Shown here: positions 51,350 through 60,426 of the stretch, one piece after another | Layout of the letters: each line of letters opens with the position of its first letter | Position numbering within the stretch: position 1 is the first letter of the stretch | NCBI RefSeq assembly: GCF_007992455.1 | Contig: NZ_BKAH01000008.1 | Location: 60,461-124,460 of the forward strand | DNA: 64,000 bases | Origin: Microbacterium saccharophilum | Lineage (GTDB): Bacteria > Actinomycetota > Actinomycetes > Actinomycetales > Microbacteriaceae | Direction: 5' to 3' | Program-made: the position numbers and the translations under genes | Notes under the pieces: model-generated | What the model saw: the letters and a program-made list of their open reading frames with translations, nothing else | Database searches by the model: none | Told to the model about the DNA's origin: nothing

Positions 51350-52533
51350 TGACGACAGCGACCCCGGCCCCCGCGCGCGTCGCGGAGGGCCACATCGACC
51401 CTGCGGCGGCATTCGTCCCCGTCCAGACCCGCTCGGAGCGTCCCTGGTCGTTCGAGCCCGCCGATTTCGGCGCGCCGACCGGCCGTGAGGTGAACTGGAA
51501 GCACACGCCCGTCGCGCGTCTGCAGCAGCTCTTCGTCGACGAGGCGGGACCGCACGACGTCATCGGCGTCGACGTCACCGCCCCCGCGGTCGTCGAGCAG
51601 CGCCGTCTGCGCGTGGGCGAGGCGCCGCGCGGCGAGGTCTTCCGCCCCGAGGACCTGCCGAGCGCGATCGCCTGGGCGCAGGAGGAGTCCGCGCCCCTCA
51701 TCAGCATCCCGGCGGGGGTCGAGCTCGACGAGCCCGTCATCATCCGCCTCACCGGCACCGGCGGCCTCGCGCACGCGCACGTCGTGATCGAGGCGCAGGC
51801 GAACGCCCGCGGCGTCGTCGTGATCCGGCACGAAGGCACCGCCGTGCACGCCCAGAACGTCGAGATCATCGCCCGCGAGGGCTCGGCGCTCACCGTCATC
51901 TCCCTGCAGCGCTGGGACGACGACGCCGTGCACGCCGGCGCGCACCAGGCCCGCGTCGACCGCGACGCGACCCTGACCCACGCCGTCGTGAGCCTCGGCG
52001 GCGGCGTCGTGCGGATCAACCCCTCCGTGGAGCTCGCCGGCGACGGCGCGCACGGCAAGCTGTACGGCCTGTCGTTCGCCGATGCCGACCAGCACCTGGA
52101 GAGCCAGGTCTACCTCCACCACAAGGGCCGCCACACCGTCGGCGACGTCCTGTACAAGGGCGCCCTGCAGGGCGCCGGCGCGCGCAGCGTCTGGATCGGC
52201 GATGTGCTCATCGGCCCCGACGCCACGGGCACCGACTCCTATGAGGCGAACCGCAACCTCGTCCTCACCGACGGCGCACGCGCGGACTCCATCCCGAACC
52301 TCGAGATCCAGACCGGCGACATCGTCGGTGCGGGGCACGCGAGCGCGACCGGCCGGTTCGACGACGAGCAGCTCTTCTATCTGCAGGCGCGCGGCATCTC
52401 CGAGGACGAGGCCCGCCGTCTCGTCGTGCTCGGGTTCCTGACCGAGATCGTCCAGAAGCTCGGCATCCCTGCGCTGGAGGACGAGCTGACCGCTGCCATC
52501 GAGGCGGAACTCGCCCAGGAGGTTGACGCATGA
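51349..52533 (+). CDS. sufD: Fe-S cluster assembly protein SufD
   Basis: 394 aa, the beta-helical partner of SufB. FGAPTGREVNWKHTPVARL near the N-terminus, and the conserved end HHKGRHTVGDVLYKGALQG, TDSYEANRNLVLTDGARADSIPNLEIQ (in part) and LFYLQARGISEDEARRLVVLGF (in part). ATG 51349 overlaps the sufB stop by one base; the open frame upstream is sufB shifted. SufB-SufD coupling fits their heterodimer. Confidence 0.96.
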   Translation: MTTATPAPARVAEGHIDPAAAFVPVQTRSERPWSFEPADFGAPTGREVNWKHTPVARLQQLFVDEAGPHDVIGVDVTAPAVVEQRRLRVGEAPRGEVFRPEDLPSAIAWAQEESAPLISIPAGVELDEPVIIRLTGTGGLAHAHVVIEAQANARGVVVIRHEGTAVHAQNVEIIAREGSALTVISLQRWDDDAVHAGAHQARVDRDATLTHAVVSLGGGVVRINPSVELAGDGAHGKLYGLSFADADQHLESQVYLHHKGRHTVGDVLYKGALQGAGARSVWIGDVLIGPDATGTDSYEANRNLVLTDGARADSIPNLEIQTGDIVGAGHASATGRFDDEQLFYLQARGISEDEARRLVVLGFLTEIVQKLGIPALEDELTAAIEAELAQEVDA

Positions 52534-52859
52534 CCGCGCAGAAGGTGCTCACCATGGGCGACCTGCAGCAGGACACGCCTGTGCGGGTCGAGGTCGACGG
52601 CGTGCCCATCGCCGTCGTGCTCGATTCCAACGGCGACGTGCACGCGATCGGCGACACGTGCACGCACGGCGACATCTCGCTCTCCGACGGGTTCGTCGAG
52701 GGCGACACGCTGGAGTGCTGGGCGCACGGCTCCGCGTTCTCGCTGCGAACCGGACGCCCCCTCAACCTCCCGGCGTACGAGCCGGTCCCCGTCTACGAGG
52801 TCACGATCGACGGCGATGACGTGCTCATCGACCCCGCCGTGACCAAAGTTGTGAACTGA
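52530..52859 (+). CDS. Rieske [2Fe-2S] ferredoxin-like protein
   Basis: 109-aa soluble Rieske protein of the non-haem-oxygenase ferredoxin type. Cluster ligands: Cys-Thr-His in DTCTHGDISLSDG and Cys-Trp-Ala-His in LECWAHGSAFSLRTG. It overlaps sufD by 4 nt (ATGA), as is common in actinobacterial suf operons; it may be an electron donor for cluster assembly or a client, which is not settled. Confidence 0.93.
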   Translation: MTAQKVLTMGDLQQDTPVRVEVDGVPIAVVLDSNGDVHAIGDTCTHGDISLSDGFVEGDTLECWAHGSAFSLRTGRPLNLPAYEPVPVYEVTIDGDDVLIDPAVTKVVN

Positions 52860-52874
52860 AGAAGGAAGTCAGCA

Positions 52875-53654
52875 ATGTCTGTTCTCGAGATCCGCGACCT
52901 GCATGTGACGGTCGAGACGGATGCCGGTGAGACGCCGATCCTCAACGGCGTGACCCTCACGGTGCGCACCGGTGAGACCCACGCCATCATGGGCCCCAAC
53001 GGCTCCGGCAAGTCGACGCTGGCGTACACGATCGCCGGTCACCCGAAGTACACCGTGACCTCCGGCACCATCACCCTCGACGGTGAGGACGTGCTGGCGA
53101 TGACGGTCGACGAGCGCGCCCGCGCGGGGCTCTTCCTCGCGATGCAGTACCCCGTCGAGATCCCCGGTGTCACGGTCACCAACTTCCTCCGTACCGCCAA
53201 GACTGCGATCGACGGCGAGGCCCCGGCCATCCGCACGTGGACGAAGGACGTCAAGGGTGCGATGAAGAATCTGCGGATGGACCCGAAGTTCGCGCAGCGC
53301 AACGTCAACGAGGGCTTCTCCGGCGGGGAGAAGAAGCGCCACGAGATCCTCCAGCTCGAGCTCCTCAAGCCCGCGCTCGCGATCCTCGACGAGACCGACT
53401 CCGGGCTCGACGTGGACGCGCTGAAGATCGTCTCCGAGGGCGTGAACCGCGCCAAGGAGAGCACCGACCTCGGCGTCCTGCTCATCACGCACTACACCCG
53501 CATCCTCCGCTACATCACCCCCGACTACGTGCACGTCATGGTGAACGGCCGGATCGCGGAGGAGGGCGGCCCGGAGCTGGCCGACCGGCTCGAGGACGAG
53601 GGCTACGACCGGTACCTCCCCGTCGCCGAGCCCGCCGTCGAGGTCGAGAGCTAG
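52875..53654 (+). CDS. sufC: Fe-S cluster assembly ATPase SufC
   Basis: 259-aa ABC-type ATPase of SufBCD. Walker A IMGPNGSGKSTLAYTI, SufC-specific LAMQYPVEIPGVT, signature FSGGEKKRHEILQ, Walker B LAILDETDSGLDVDAL, and ITHYTRILRYI. ATG 52875 follows GAAGGAAG. Its TAG stop begins a TAGGAT hexamer that fits a promoter for sufT. Confidence 0.98.
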   Translation: MSVLEIRDLHVTVETDAGETPILNGVTLTVRTGETHAIMGPNGSGKSTLAYTIAGHPKYTVTSGTITLDGEDVLAMTVDERARAGLFLAMQYPVEIPGVTVTNFLRTAKTAIDGEAPAIRTWTKDVKGAMKNLRMDPKFAQRNVNEGFSGGEKKRHEILQLELLKPALAILDETDSGLDVDALKIVSEGVNRAKESTDLGVLLITHYTRILRYITPDYVHVMVNGRIAEEGGPELADRLEDEGYDRYLPVAEPAVEVES

Positions 53655-53657
53655 GAT
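53652..53657 (+). promoter_or_regulatory. putative leaderless -10 of sufT (TAGGAT) fused to the sufC stop
   Basis: TAGGAT, whose TAG is the sufC stop, ends exactly 6 nt before the ATG at 53664; no ribosome site lies between. sufT may thus also be transcribed on its own. Confidence 0.45.
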
Positions 53658-53663
53658 CCCCTC

Positions 53664-53993
53664 ATGACCGCGACCCTCACCCCCGAGAAGTACGACGAGG
53701 TCACCGAAGCGCTCAAGGACGTCATGGACCCCGAGCTCGGGATCAACGTCGTCGACCTGGGCCTCATCTACGACCTCTCCTGGGATGAGGAGAACGACGC
53801 CCTCGTCATCCACATGACGCTCACCTCCGCCGGCTGCCCGCTGACCGATGTGCTCGAGGAGCAGACGGCGCAGGCACTGGACGAGGTCGTCGCGCAGTTC
53901 CGCATCAACTGGGTGTGGATGCCGCCGTGGGGCCCGGAACGGATCACCGACGACGGCCGCGACATGATGCGCGCCCTCGGCTTCGCCATCTGA
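53664..53993 (+). CDS. sufT: SufT-like metal-sulfur cluster assembly factor (DUF59/MIP18)
   Basis: 109 aa. The MIP18/DUF59 fold: ALKDVMDPELGINVVDLGLIYDL (in part), MTLTSAGCPLTDVLEEQ with the conserved Cys, and WMPPWGPERITDDGRDMM. SufT relatives help mature Fe-S proteins under high demand. It closes the suf operon; sufS and sufU, usually next to it in actinobacteria, are not here. Confidence 0.93.
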   Translation: MTATLTPEKYDEVTEALKDVMDPELGINVVDLGLIYDLSWDEENDALVIHMTLTSAGCPLTDVLEEQTAQALDEVVAQFRINWVWMPPWGPERITDDGRDMMRALGFAI

Positions 53994-54002
53994 CGGCGCC
54001 GG

Positions 54003-54008
54003 TAGGCT
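54003..54008 (+). promoter_or_regulatory. putative leaderless -10 of the PatB-like gene (TAGGCT)
   Basis: TAGGCT exactly 6 nt before GTG 54015, in the 21-nt gap after sufT. Confidence 0.5.
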
Positions 54009-54014
54009 CGGGGC

Positions 54015-55175
54015 GTGAGTGTCAGCCCCCTCGAAGCCCTGCCCCTGGACGAGCTGCGTCAGCGGTCGAGCACGAAGTGGCGGTCCTACCCGGGAGACGT
54101 CATCCCGATGTTCGTCGCGGAGACCGATTTCGCTCTCGCGCCGGCCATCGCGCGGACCCTCACGGAGGCCGTGACCCGCGGCGACACCGGCTACACGCCG
54201 CCGGACCCCGGTCTGCGAGGCGCGTTCACGGCGTTCGCGGCCCGGCGCTACGGCTGGGAGATCGAGCCGACCCGGATCCGCTCGACCGGCGACGTCATGA
54301 TGGGCGTCGTCGAGCTGCTCCGTGCCACCATCCGGCCCGGCGACCGGGTCGTCATCGCGCCGCCGGTCTACCCGCCCTTCTCGATGTGCATCCCGGAGGC
54401 GGGGGGCGTCGTCGAAGAAGTGCCGCTGCGGGACACCGGCGATGCCTGGGCGCTCGACCTGCGGGGGATCGAGGCGGCCCTCGCCGGCGGCGCGCGCGCG
54501 GTCCTGCTGTGCAACCCGCACAACCCGACCGGCACCGTCCACTCCCGCGAGACCCTCGCCGCGCTCGCGGACCTCGCGAAGAGGTTCGGCGCCGTCGTCA
54601 TCAGCGACGAGATCCACGCACCGCTCGTGTATCCCGGCGGCACCTTCACGCCCTTCCTCGCGGCGTCGGCGACCGCCGCGGAGGTCGGATACGCCGTCAC
54701 GAGCGCCTCGAAGGCGTACAACCTCGCCGGCCTGAAGTGCGCGCTCATGATCAGCGCCTCCGAGAGGACGGCGGCCGTCGTCAACGGGCTCTGGCCGGAG
54801 GTCGAGTGGCGCACCGGGCTCTTCGGCGCCCTCGCCGGGGTCGCGGCCTTCTCGCCCGAGTCGGATGCCTGGCTCGATGCGCAGATGGCCGCCCTGGACG
54901 TCAACCGCCGTCTCCTGGCCGACCTCCTCGCCGAGCATCTCCCGCGCGCCCGCTACCGGACACCGGATGCCGGGTACCTGGCCTGGATCGACGTCTCCGC
55001 GTACGGCTGGGGCGACGATCCGGCCCGCCGTATCCTCCGTGACGCGAAGGTCGCGCTGCACCACGGGCCGCTGTTCGGTCCGCAGGGCGTCGGGCACGTC
55101 CGGCTGAACTTCGGGTGCGCGCCCGAGGTGCTCACGGAGGCGGTGCGACGGATCGGGGCGCTGGCCCGCACGTGA
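54015..55175 (+). CDS. MalY/PatB-type PLP-dependent C-S lyase (putative)
   Basis: 386-aa fold-type I aminotransferase-like enzyme of the MalY/PatB family, most of which cleave cystathionine or cysteine S-conjugates. Motifs: RSSTKWRSYPGDVIPMFVAE at the start, STGDVMMGVVELL, PPVYPPFSMCIPEAGG, LCNPHNPTGTV, VISDEIHAPLVY and the PLP lysine in TSASKAYNLAGLKCALM. Substrate uncertain: cystathionine beta-lyase activity would make homocysteine for methionine. GTG 54015; it ends with a GTGA overlap with the MFS gene. Its position right behind the suf genes is notable. Confidence 0.9.
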   Translation: MSVSPLEALPLDELRQRSSTKWRSYPGDVIPMFVAETDFALAPAIARTLTEAVTRGDTGYTPPDPGLRGAFTAFAARRYGWEIEPTRIRSTGDVMMGVVELLRATIRPGDRVVIAPPVYPPFSMCIPEAGGVVEEVPLRDTGDAWALDLRGIEAALAGGARAVLLCNPHNPTGTVHSRETLAALADLAKRFGAVVISDEIHAPLVYPGGTFTPFLAASATAAEVGYAVTSASKAYNLAGLKCALMISASERTAAVVNGLWPEVEWRTGLFGALAGVAAFSPESDAWLDAQMAALDVNRRLLADLLAEHLPRARYRTPDAGYLAWIDVSAYGWGDDPARRILRDAKVALHHGPLFGPQGVGHVRLNFGCAPEVLTEAVRRIGALART

Positions 55176-56569
55176 GCGACGCGCGCACAGACCCCGGGAC
55201 CGTCCCGGCCGGCGGCATCTGGCATCCGCGCTACGTGTGGGTGACGATCGGCGCGGTCGCGATGATCTTCCTCGCCGCTACGCAGTCCCTCGCCGTCACG
55301 ACCGTCATGCCGCTCGTCAGTGCCGACCTCGACGGCGCGGCGCTGTACGCCGTCGCCTTCTCCGGCACGCTGGCGACGAGCGTCATCGGGATGGTCGCCG
55401 TCGGGGCGTGGTGCGACCGTGCCGGCCCCGTCCTCCCGCTCACCACGTCGGTCGTGCTCTTCGTCGCCGGGCTCGTCGTCGCGGGCGCCGCACCGACCAT
55501 GGAGGTGCTCGTCGCGGGGCGCCTCCTGCAGGGGCTCGGCACCGGCGGGCAGACCGTCGCGCTCTACGTCGTCGTGGCGCGCGTGTATCCGGCCGCCTTG
55601 CACGGCCGCGTGTTCGCGGCCTTCTCCGCCGCCTGGGTGGTGCCCTCGATCGTGGGCCCGTTCCTGGCCGGCGCCGTCGCGGAGTACCTGCACTGGCGCT
55701 GGGTGTTCCTGGGCGTCGCGGGGCTCACCGTCGTGGCCTTCGCGCTCGTCCTGGCCCGCCTGCACGACCGCCCGCTCGGCACCGACCACCCGGCCGCCGA
55801 TCCGGTGGCGGCGCGGCTCGGCTGGGCCAGCGTCGTCGCGATCGGCGCGCTCGCGCTGAGCCTCGCGGGGGAGGCCGGCGCCTTCGCCCCGGTGCTGGTC
55901 GTGGCATCCCTCGTCGTCATCGCCGTCGCCATCCGCCCGCTCGTGCCGGCGGGGACCCTGCGTCTGCGCGGCGGGCTCCCGAGCGTCGTCGCGATGCGCG
56001 CCCTCATCGCGGGGGCATTGTTCGGCGCGGAGATCTACGTCCCGTACCTGCTCATGGACGAGTACGCCTTCTCCGCGACCTGGGCCGGGCTCGCCCTCAC
56101 GGTCGCCGCACTCCTGTGGGCGGCCGGCTCCGACGTGCAGGGCCGCTACGGCGACCGGATCGGCAGCACCCGGATCTCGCTCATCGGCACGGCGCAGCTG
56201 GTCGGCGCGACCGCGATCGCTGCGCTCACCGCCTGGCTGCATCTGCCGCCGGTCATCCTCATCGCCGGGTGGGCGCTCGCAGGCGGCGGGATGGGCCTCA
56301 TGTATCCCCGACTCACGGTCCTGACCCTCGCGTACTCCACCCCGCAGAACCAGGGCTTCAACTCCTCCGCCCTGTCGATCTCCGACTCGGTGGGCGCATC
56401 GGCGACCATCGCGGCGATGGGCCTCACCTTCACGGCGCTCGCCGGGACGGGCGCCGGGTTCCCCGTCGTGTTCCTCATCGCGACGGCCCTCGCGCTGCTC
56501 GGGCTCGTGCCGGGGCTGCGGCTGGACCACAGTCCTCGCGCGGACGCGGGTGCCGGCCCCGCCGCCTGA
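55172..56569 (+). CDS. MFS transporter
   Basis: 465 aa with 12 to 14 predicted membrane helices. Start GTG 55172 overlaps the previous stop (GTGA); the frame upstream is antisense-like. N-terminal half has the MFS loop WCDRAGPVLPLTTSVVLF and a motif C-like GRLLQGLGTGGQTVALYVVV; DHA2-type drug exporters are the closest class by layout, but the substrate is unknown. Coupling to the PatB-like lyase suggests linked roles, for example export of a sulfur compound; this is inference. Confidence 0.88.
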   Translation: MSDARTDPGTVPAGGIWHPRYVWVTIGAVAMIFLAATQSLAVTTVMPLVSADLDGAALYAVAFSGTLATSVIGMVAVGAWCDRAGPVLPLTTSVVLFVAGLVVAGAAPTMEVLVAGRLLQGLGTGGQTVALYVVVARVYPAALHGRVFAAFSAAWVVPSIVGPFLAGAVAEYLHWRWVFLGVAGLTVVAFALVLARLHDRPLGTDHPAADPVAARLGWASVVAIGALALSLAGEAGAFAPVLVVASLVVIAVAIRPLVPAGTLRLRGGLPSVVAMRALIAGALFGAEIYVPYLLMDEYAFSATWAGLALTVAALLWAAGSDVQGRYGDRIGSTRISLIGTAQLVGATAIAALTAWLHLPPVILIAGWALAGGGMGLMYPRLTVLTLAYSTPQNQGFNSSALSISDSVGASATIAAMGLTFTALAGTGAGFPVVFLIATALALLGLVPGLRLDHSPRADAGAGPAA

Positions 56570-56591
56570 CGCACCGATTTGGATGCCAGGG

Positions 56592-56610
56592 AGAGGCAAG
56601 GCTACCCTAA
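56592..56610 (+). promoter_or_regulatory. DtxR/IdeR-like iron box overlapping the sip promoter
   Basis: AGAGGCAAGGCTACCCTAA matches 14 of 19 positions of the consensus TTAGGTTAGGCTAACCTAA, including the core AGGCTA and the right half-site. A TACCCT -10 (56603-56608) inside it ends 6 nt before GTG 56615, so bound repressor would block the promoter and the mRNA would be leaderless. Confidence 0.7.
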
Positions 56611-56614
56611 CCAT

Positions 56615-57559
56615 GTGAGCATCTCCGAGGACGTCCGCACGCGCCCCGCCTACCGTCCGTACGCCGCGACGGTCGCCGAGGTGCAGCGGCTGTCGCCGCA
56701 CTTCACGCGTGTCGTCTTCACGGGCGAGGAGTTCGACCTCTTCGGGACGGCTGGTCTCGACCAGCGCATCAAGCTCATCCTCCCGCTTCCGGACGGCACC
56801 CTCAGCGACATCGGCCAGCACGACGCCGACGTCATCGATGCGGGGGAGTGGTACAGCCTCTGGCGCGCCATGCCGCTCGCGACCCGGGGCCCGCTGCGCA
56901 CCTACACCGTCCGTCGCATCGACCCCGTCGCGCGCCGGCTCACCGTCGACTTCGTCGTCCACCACGACGCGGGACCGGCCGGGAGCTGGGCGGAGCAGGC
57001 CGCCCCCGGGCAGGGGATCGTCATCGTCGGACCCGATCAGCGGAGCGAGAACCGCCGGCAGGGTCTGGACTGGCACCCCGGGACCGCGCGCCGCGTCGTG
57101 CTCGCCGGGGACGAGACCGCCGCGCCGGCGATCTGCGCGATCCTCGAGGCGCTCGACGCCTCCTACGAGGTCGACGCCTTCATCGAGGTTCCCACCGTCG
57201 CCGATCACCTTGACCTCGCGGTGCCCGACACGTTCCGCGTGTCATGGCTGCCGCGCGCGGATCGCCCGCACGGCGCCGCCCTGACCGAGGCGCTGACCGC
57301 GTGGAGCGCGACGGCGGGCGACGTCCTCGCCCGCGCCGCCGCGCCGCGCCGCCAGGAGCTCGCCGACATCGACGTCGACCACGACCTGCTGTGGGACAGC
57401 CCGGAGGATTCCGAGGGCGAGTTCTACGCGTGGATCGCCGGCGAGGCGGCCACCGTCAAGGGCCTGCGCCGACACCTCGTGCAGGGGTGCGGCGTGGACC
57501 GCAAGCGCGTCGCCTTCATGGGGTACTGGAGACTCGGCCGGTCCGAGCGGCAGGAATGA
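56615..57559 (+). CDS. siderophore-interacting protein (FAD/NAD(P)H ferric-siderophore reductase)
   Basis: 314 aa of the SIP/ViuB family. FAD-binding RTYTVRRIDPVARRLTVDFV and HHDAGPAGSWAEQAAPG, then NAD(P)-binding LAGDETAAPAICAILEAL, and the C-terminal FYAWIAGEAATVKGLRRHLV with FMGYWRLGR. It releases iron from imported ferri-siderophores in the cytosol. GTG 56615 is chosen because it follows the iron box; the frame to 56579 runs through it. First gene of an iron block with ATGA/GTGA couplings to the permeases. Confidence 0.93.
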   Translation: MSISEDVRTRPAYRPYAATVAEVQRLSPHFTRVVFTGEEFDLFGTAGLDQRIKLILPLPDGTLSDIGQHDADVIDAGEWYSLWRAMPLATRGPLRTYTVRRIDPVARRLTVDFVVHHDAGPAGSWAEQAAPGQGIVIVGPDQRSENRRQGLDWHPGTARRVVLAGDETAAPAICAILEALDASYEVDAFIEVPTVADHLDLAVPDTFRVSWLPRADRPHGAALTEALTAWSATAGDVLARAAAPRRQELADIDVDHDLLWDSPEDSEGEFYAWIAGEAATVKGLRRHLVQGCGVDRKRVAFMGYWRLGRSERQE

Positions 57560-58566
57560 GCACGGCGCGCGATCGGCGCGGACGGCTGCTGCTCACCGGC
57601 GCGATCGCCCTGCTGGCCGTCATGATCGTCGTGAGCCTCATGATCGGGGCGCGCTCGGTCGCCCCCGGCATCGTGATCGACGCCCTGCTGCGCCCCGACC
57701 TGTCACTGGCCGACCACTCCGTCATCCTCACCCAGCGGGTGCCGCGGACCGTCATCGGCGTGCTCGCCGGCGCCGCGCTGGCTCTCGCCGGCACCCTCAT
57801 GCAGGGCCTCACCCGCAATCCGCTCGCCGACCCGGGTCTCCTGGGGGTCAACGCCGGTGCCTCCGTCGCCGTCCTCGTCGCCATCACCCTGTTCGGCATC
57901 ACGGCGCCGGCCGGGTTCGTCTGGTTCGCGTTCGGGGGCGCGGCGCTCGCCGCCGTCGCCGTCGCGCTCATCGGCACGCGGGGTCCGGACGGAGCGAACC
58001 CCGCGAAACTCGCGCTCACGGGGGCTGCCGTCACGGCCGGGCTCACCGCCGTCACGACGCTCATCCTCACGACCTCCATCACCGCGTTCGACGTGTTCCG
58101 CTACTGGCAGGTCGGCGGTCTCACGGCCCGGGGCCTGGACACCGTGGCCGTCGTCGTCCTCCCGATCCTCGTCGGCGCCGTCATCGCCTTCACCTCCGCG
58201 CGCGGGCTCGACCTCCTCGCCCTCGGCGAGGACACCGCCACCGGACTGGGGCACAGCGTCACGCGGACGCGCGTCCTCGGCATCATCGCGGCTGTGCTGC
58301 TGTGCGGCGCCGCGACGTCGATCGCCGGCCCGATCGTCTTCCTCGGGCTCCTCGTGCCGCACGCCCTCCGCGCCCTCATCGGCGGCGAGTACCGGTGGCT
58401 CCTCGCCATCGGGGCGCCGGCCGGGGCGATCGTGCTGCTCGCCGCGGACGTGCTGGGCCGCGTCATCGCGCCGCCGGGCGAGATCCAGGCCGGTCTCGTC
58501 GTGGCCTTCGTGGGCGCCCCCGTGCTCGTCTCCCTCGTGCTCCGCCGTGGGCGGGTGAGCCTGTGA
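57556..58566 (+). CDS. FecCD-family iron-siderophore ABC transporter permease
   Basis: 336 aa with 8 to 10 helices. Family motifs: RVPRTVIGVLAGAALALAGT, MQGLTRNPLADPGLLGVNAG, and the coupling-helix region GPIVFLGLLVPHALRALIG. ATG 57556 overlaps the preceding stop (ATGA). Forms a heterodimeric channel with the next permease. Confidence 0.95.
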   Translation: MSTARDRRGRLLLTGAIALLAVMIVVSLMIGARSVAPGIVIDALLRPDLSLADHSVILTQRVPRTVIGVLAGAALALAGTLMQGLTRNPLADPGLLGVNAGASVAVLVAITLFGITAPAGFVWFAFGGAALAAVAVALIGTRGPDGANPAKLALTGAAVTAGLTAVTTLILTTSITAFDVFRYWQVGGLTARGLDTVAVVVLPILVGAVIAFTSARGLDLLALGEDTATGLGHSVTRTRVLGIIAAVLLCGAATSIAGPIVFLGLLVPHALRALIGGEYRWLLAIGAPAGAIVLLAADVLGRVIAPPGEIQAGLVVAFVGAPVLVSLVLRRGRVSL

Positions 58567-59582
58567 CCTCGTCCGTGCAGGAGATCCGCGCACGCGTCTG
58601 CCGCCGTCGCGGCGCGGTGCTCGCCGGCGTGCTGGCCGCCGTGCTCGTCGTGACGATCGTGTCTCTCTCGCTCGGCGACTACGCGATCGGGCCGGCGGAG
58701 CTGTGGCGGACGCTGCTCGGCGGCGGCGATCGCGTGCAGTCCTACGTCGTCTTCCAGGTGCGCGCGCCGCGCCTCGTCATGGCGCTCCTCGTCGGCGCCG
58801 CCCTCGGCGCCGCGGGCGCGCTCCTGCAGTCGCTGCTGCGGAACCCGCTGGCCAGCCCCGACCTGCTCGGCATCAGCGCCGGATCCGGTGCGGCCGCCGT
58901 CTTCGGGATCCTCATCCTCGGTCTCACCGGGCCGCTCCTGGCCATCGCCGCGTTCGCCGGCGGCCTCGTCGTCGCGGCGTTCCTGCTCCTGGCCGGCAGC
59001 CGCCGCGCCGACGGCGGGTTCCGCCTCATCCTCGCCGGCGTGGGGGTCGCCTTCCTCTGCGTCGCCGTCACGAACTACCTGATGGTGCGCGCGAAGGTCG
59101 AGCTCGCCCAGGCGGCGCTCATCTGGCTCACCGGCAGCCTCGCCTCCACCCCCTGGTGGAATGTCGCGATCGTGGCCGGGGCCGTCCTCCTCGCCGTCCC
59201 CGCGGTCGTGGCGTGCGCCCGCTGGCTCCCGCTCACCCAGATGGGCGCGGCGACGGCGGCCTCCCTCGGTGTGCCGCCGTCCACCGTGCGGATCGTCGCG
59301 GTCCTCGCCGCCGTCCTCCTCACCTCGGTCACCTGCGCGTTCGTCGGGCCGATCGCCTTCATCGCGCTGTGCGCGCCCGCCATCGCGCGTCCCCTCCTCG
59401 GACACGGCGCCGTCGGGATCGGCACGAGCGCCGCCGTCGGCGCGTTCCTCCTGACCTCCGCCGATCTCGTCGCACAGTTCGCCCTGCCCGGCTACTCCCT
59501 CCCCGTGGGCGTCGTGACGGGCGCCATCGGCGCCGTCTTCCTCCTCTGGCTGCTCGCGACGTCGAAAGGACGACAGCTGTGA
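58563..59582 (+). CDS. FecCD-family iron-siderophore ABC transporter permease
   Basis: 339 aa, second permease of the pair. RAPRLVMALLVGAALGAAGA, LQSLLRNPLASPDLLGISAG, and CAFVGPIAFIALCAPAIARP. GTG 58563 overlaps the previous stop (GTGA). Tail LLATSKGRQL ends in a GTGA overlap with the ATPase. Confidence 0.95.
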   Translation: MTSSVQEIRARVCRRRGAVLAGVLAAVLVVTIVSLSLGDYAIGPAELWRTLLGGGDRVQSYVVFQVRAPRLVMALLVGAALGAAGALLQSLLRNPLASPDLLGISAGSGAAAVFGILILGLTGPLLAIAAFAGGLVVAAFLLLAGSRRADGGFRLILAGVGVAFLCVAVTNYLMVRAKVELAQAALIWLTGSLASTPWWNVAIVAGAVLLAVPAVVACARWLPLTQMGAATAASLGVPPSTVRIVAVLAAVLLTSVTCAFVGPIAFIALCAPAIARPLLGHGAVGIGTSAAVGAFLLTSADLVAQFALPGYSLPVGVVTGAIGAVFLLWLLATSKGRQL

Positions 59583-60403
59583 CTCCCGACTCCGCCCCGC
59601 CGCGCCTGAGCGTGCGAGGACTCGCCGCGGGCTACCCCGGTCGCCGAGTGATCGAGGACCTCGACCTCGACATCGCGCCGGGCCGCATCACGATGATCAT
59701 CGGCGCCAACGCGTGCGGGAAGTCGACGCTGCTGAACGTCCTCGCGCGCGTCAACGCACCGCTCGCGGGCGGCGTCGAACTCGACGGCACCGACGTCGCG
59801 AGCCTGTCGCGCCGGCGCTTCGCGCAGACCGTGGGGCTGCTTCCGCAGCATCCGACCGCGCCCGACGGCCTGACCGTCGCGGAGCTCGTCTCCCGTGGCC
59901 GGCACCCGCACCGCGGCGTCTTCCAGCGCTGGAGCGCAGCGGACACCGCCCGGGTGGACGACGCCATGGCGAAGACGGGCGTCGCACCCCTCGCCGACCG
60001 CGCGGTCGGCGACCTCTCCGGAGGTCAGCGCCAGCGCGTCTGGATCGCGATGGCCCTCGCGCAGGAGCCGCGCATCCTTCTGCTGGACGAGCCGACGACC
60101 TTCCTCGACCTCAGCCACCAGATCGAGGTCCTCGACCTCCTGCGGAGCCTCAACCGCAGCGACGGCACCACGATCGTCGTCGTCCTGCACGAGCTGAACC
60201 TCGCGGCGCGCTACGCCGACGAGCTCGTCGTCATGCAGGCAGGGCGGATCGTGGCGCACGGGGCCCCCGCCGACGTCCTGACCTCCGAGGTCGTCGCCCG
60301 CGCCTTCGACCTCGACGCCCTCGTCATCCCCGACCCGCTCACCTCCACCCCCCTCGTCATCCCCGTCCCCGGCGGCGCCCATGCCGCCGCGGACGAGGCC
60401 TGA
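59579..60403 (+). CDS. iron-siderophore ABC transporter ATP-binding protein
   Basis: 274-aa FecE/FepC-type ATPase. Walker A IIGANACGKSTLLNVL (Cys replaces the usual Gly after Ala, as in many FepC proteins), Q-loop VGLLPQHP, signature LSGGQRQRVWIAM, Walker B LLLDEPTTFLDL and switch His VLHELNLAARYADEL. GTG 59579. The Ala/His-rich C-terminal tail is low complexity. Confidence 0.96.
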   Translation: MTPDSAPPRLSVRGLAAGYPGRRVIEDLDLDIAPGRITMIIGANACGKSTLLNVLARVNAPLAGGVELDGTDVASLSRRRFAQTVGLLPQHPTAPDGLTVAELVSRGRHPHRGVFQRWSAADTARVDDAMAKTGVAPLADRAVGDLSGGQRQRVWIAMALAQEPRILLLDEPTTFLDLSHQIEVLDLLRSLNRSDGTTIVVVLHELNLAARYADELVVMQAGRIVAHGAPADVLTSEVVARAFDLDALVIPDPLTSTPLVIPVPGGAHAAADEA

Positions 60404-60426
60404 CGCGATTCGAAAGGAACGCACCC

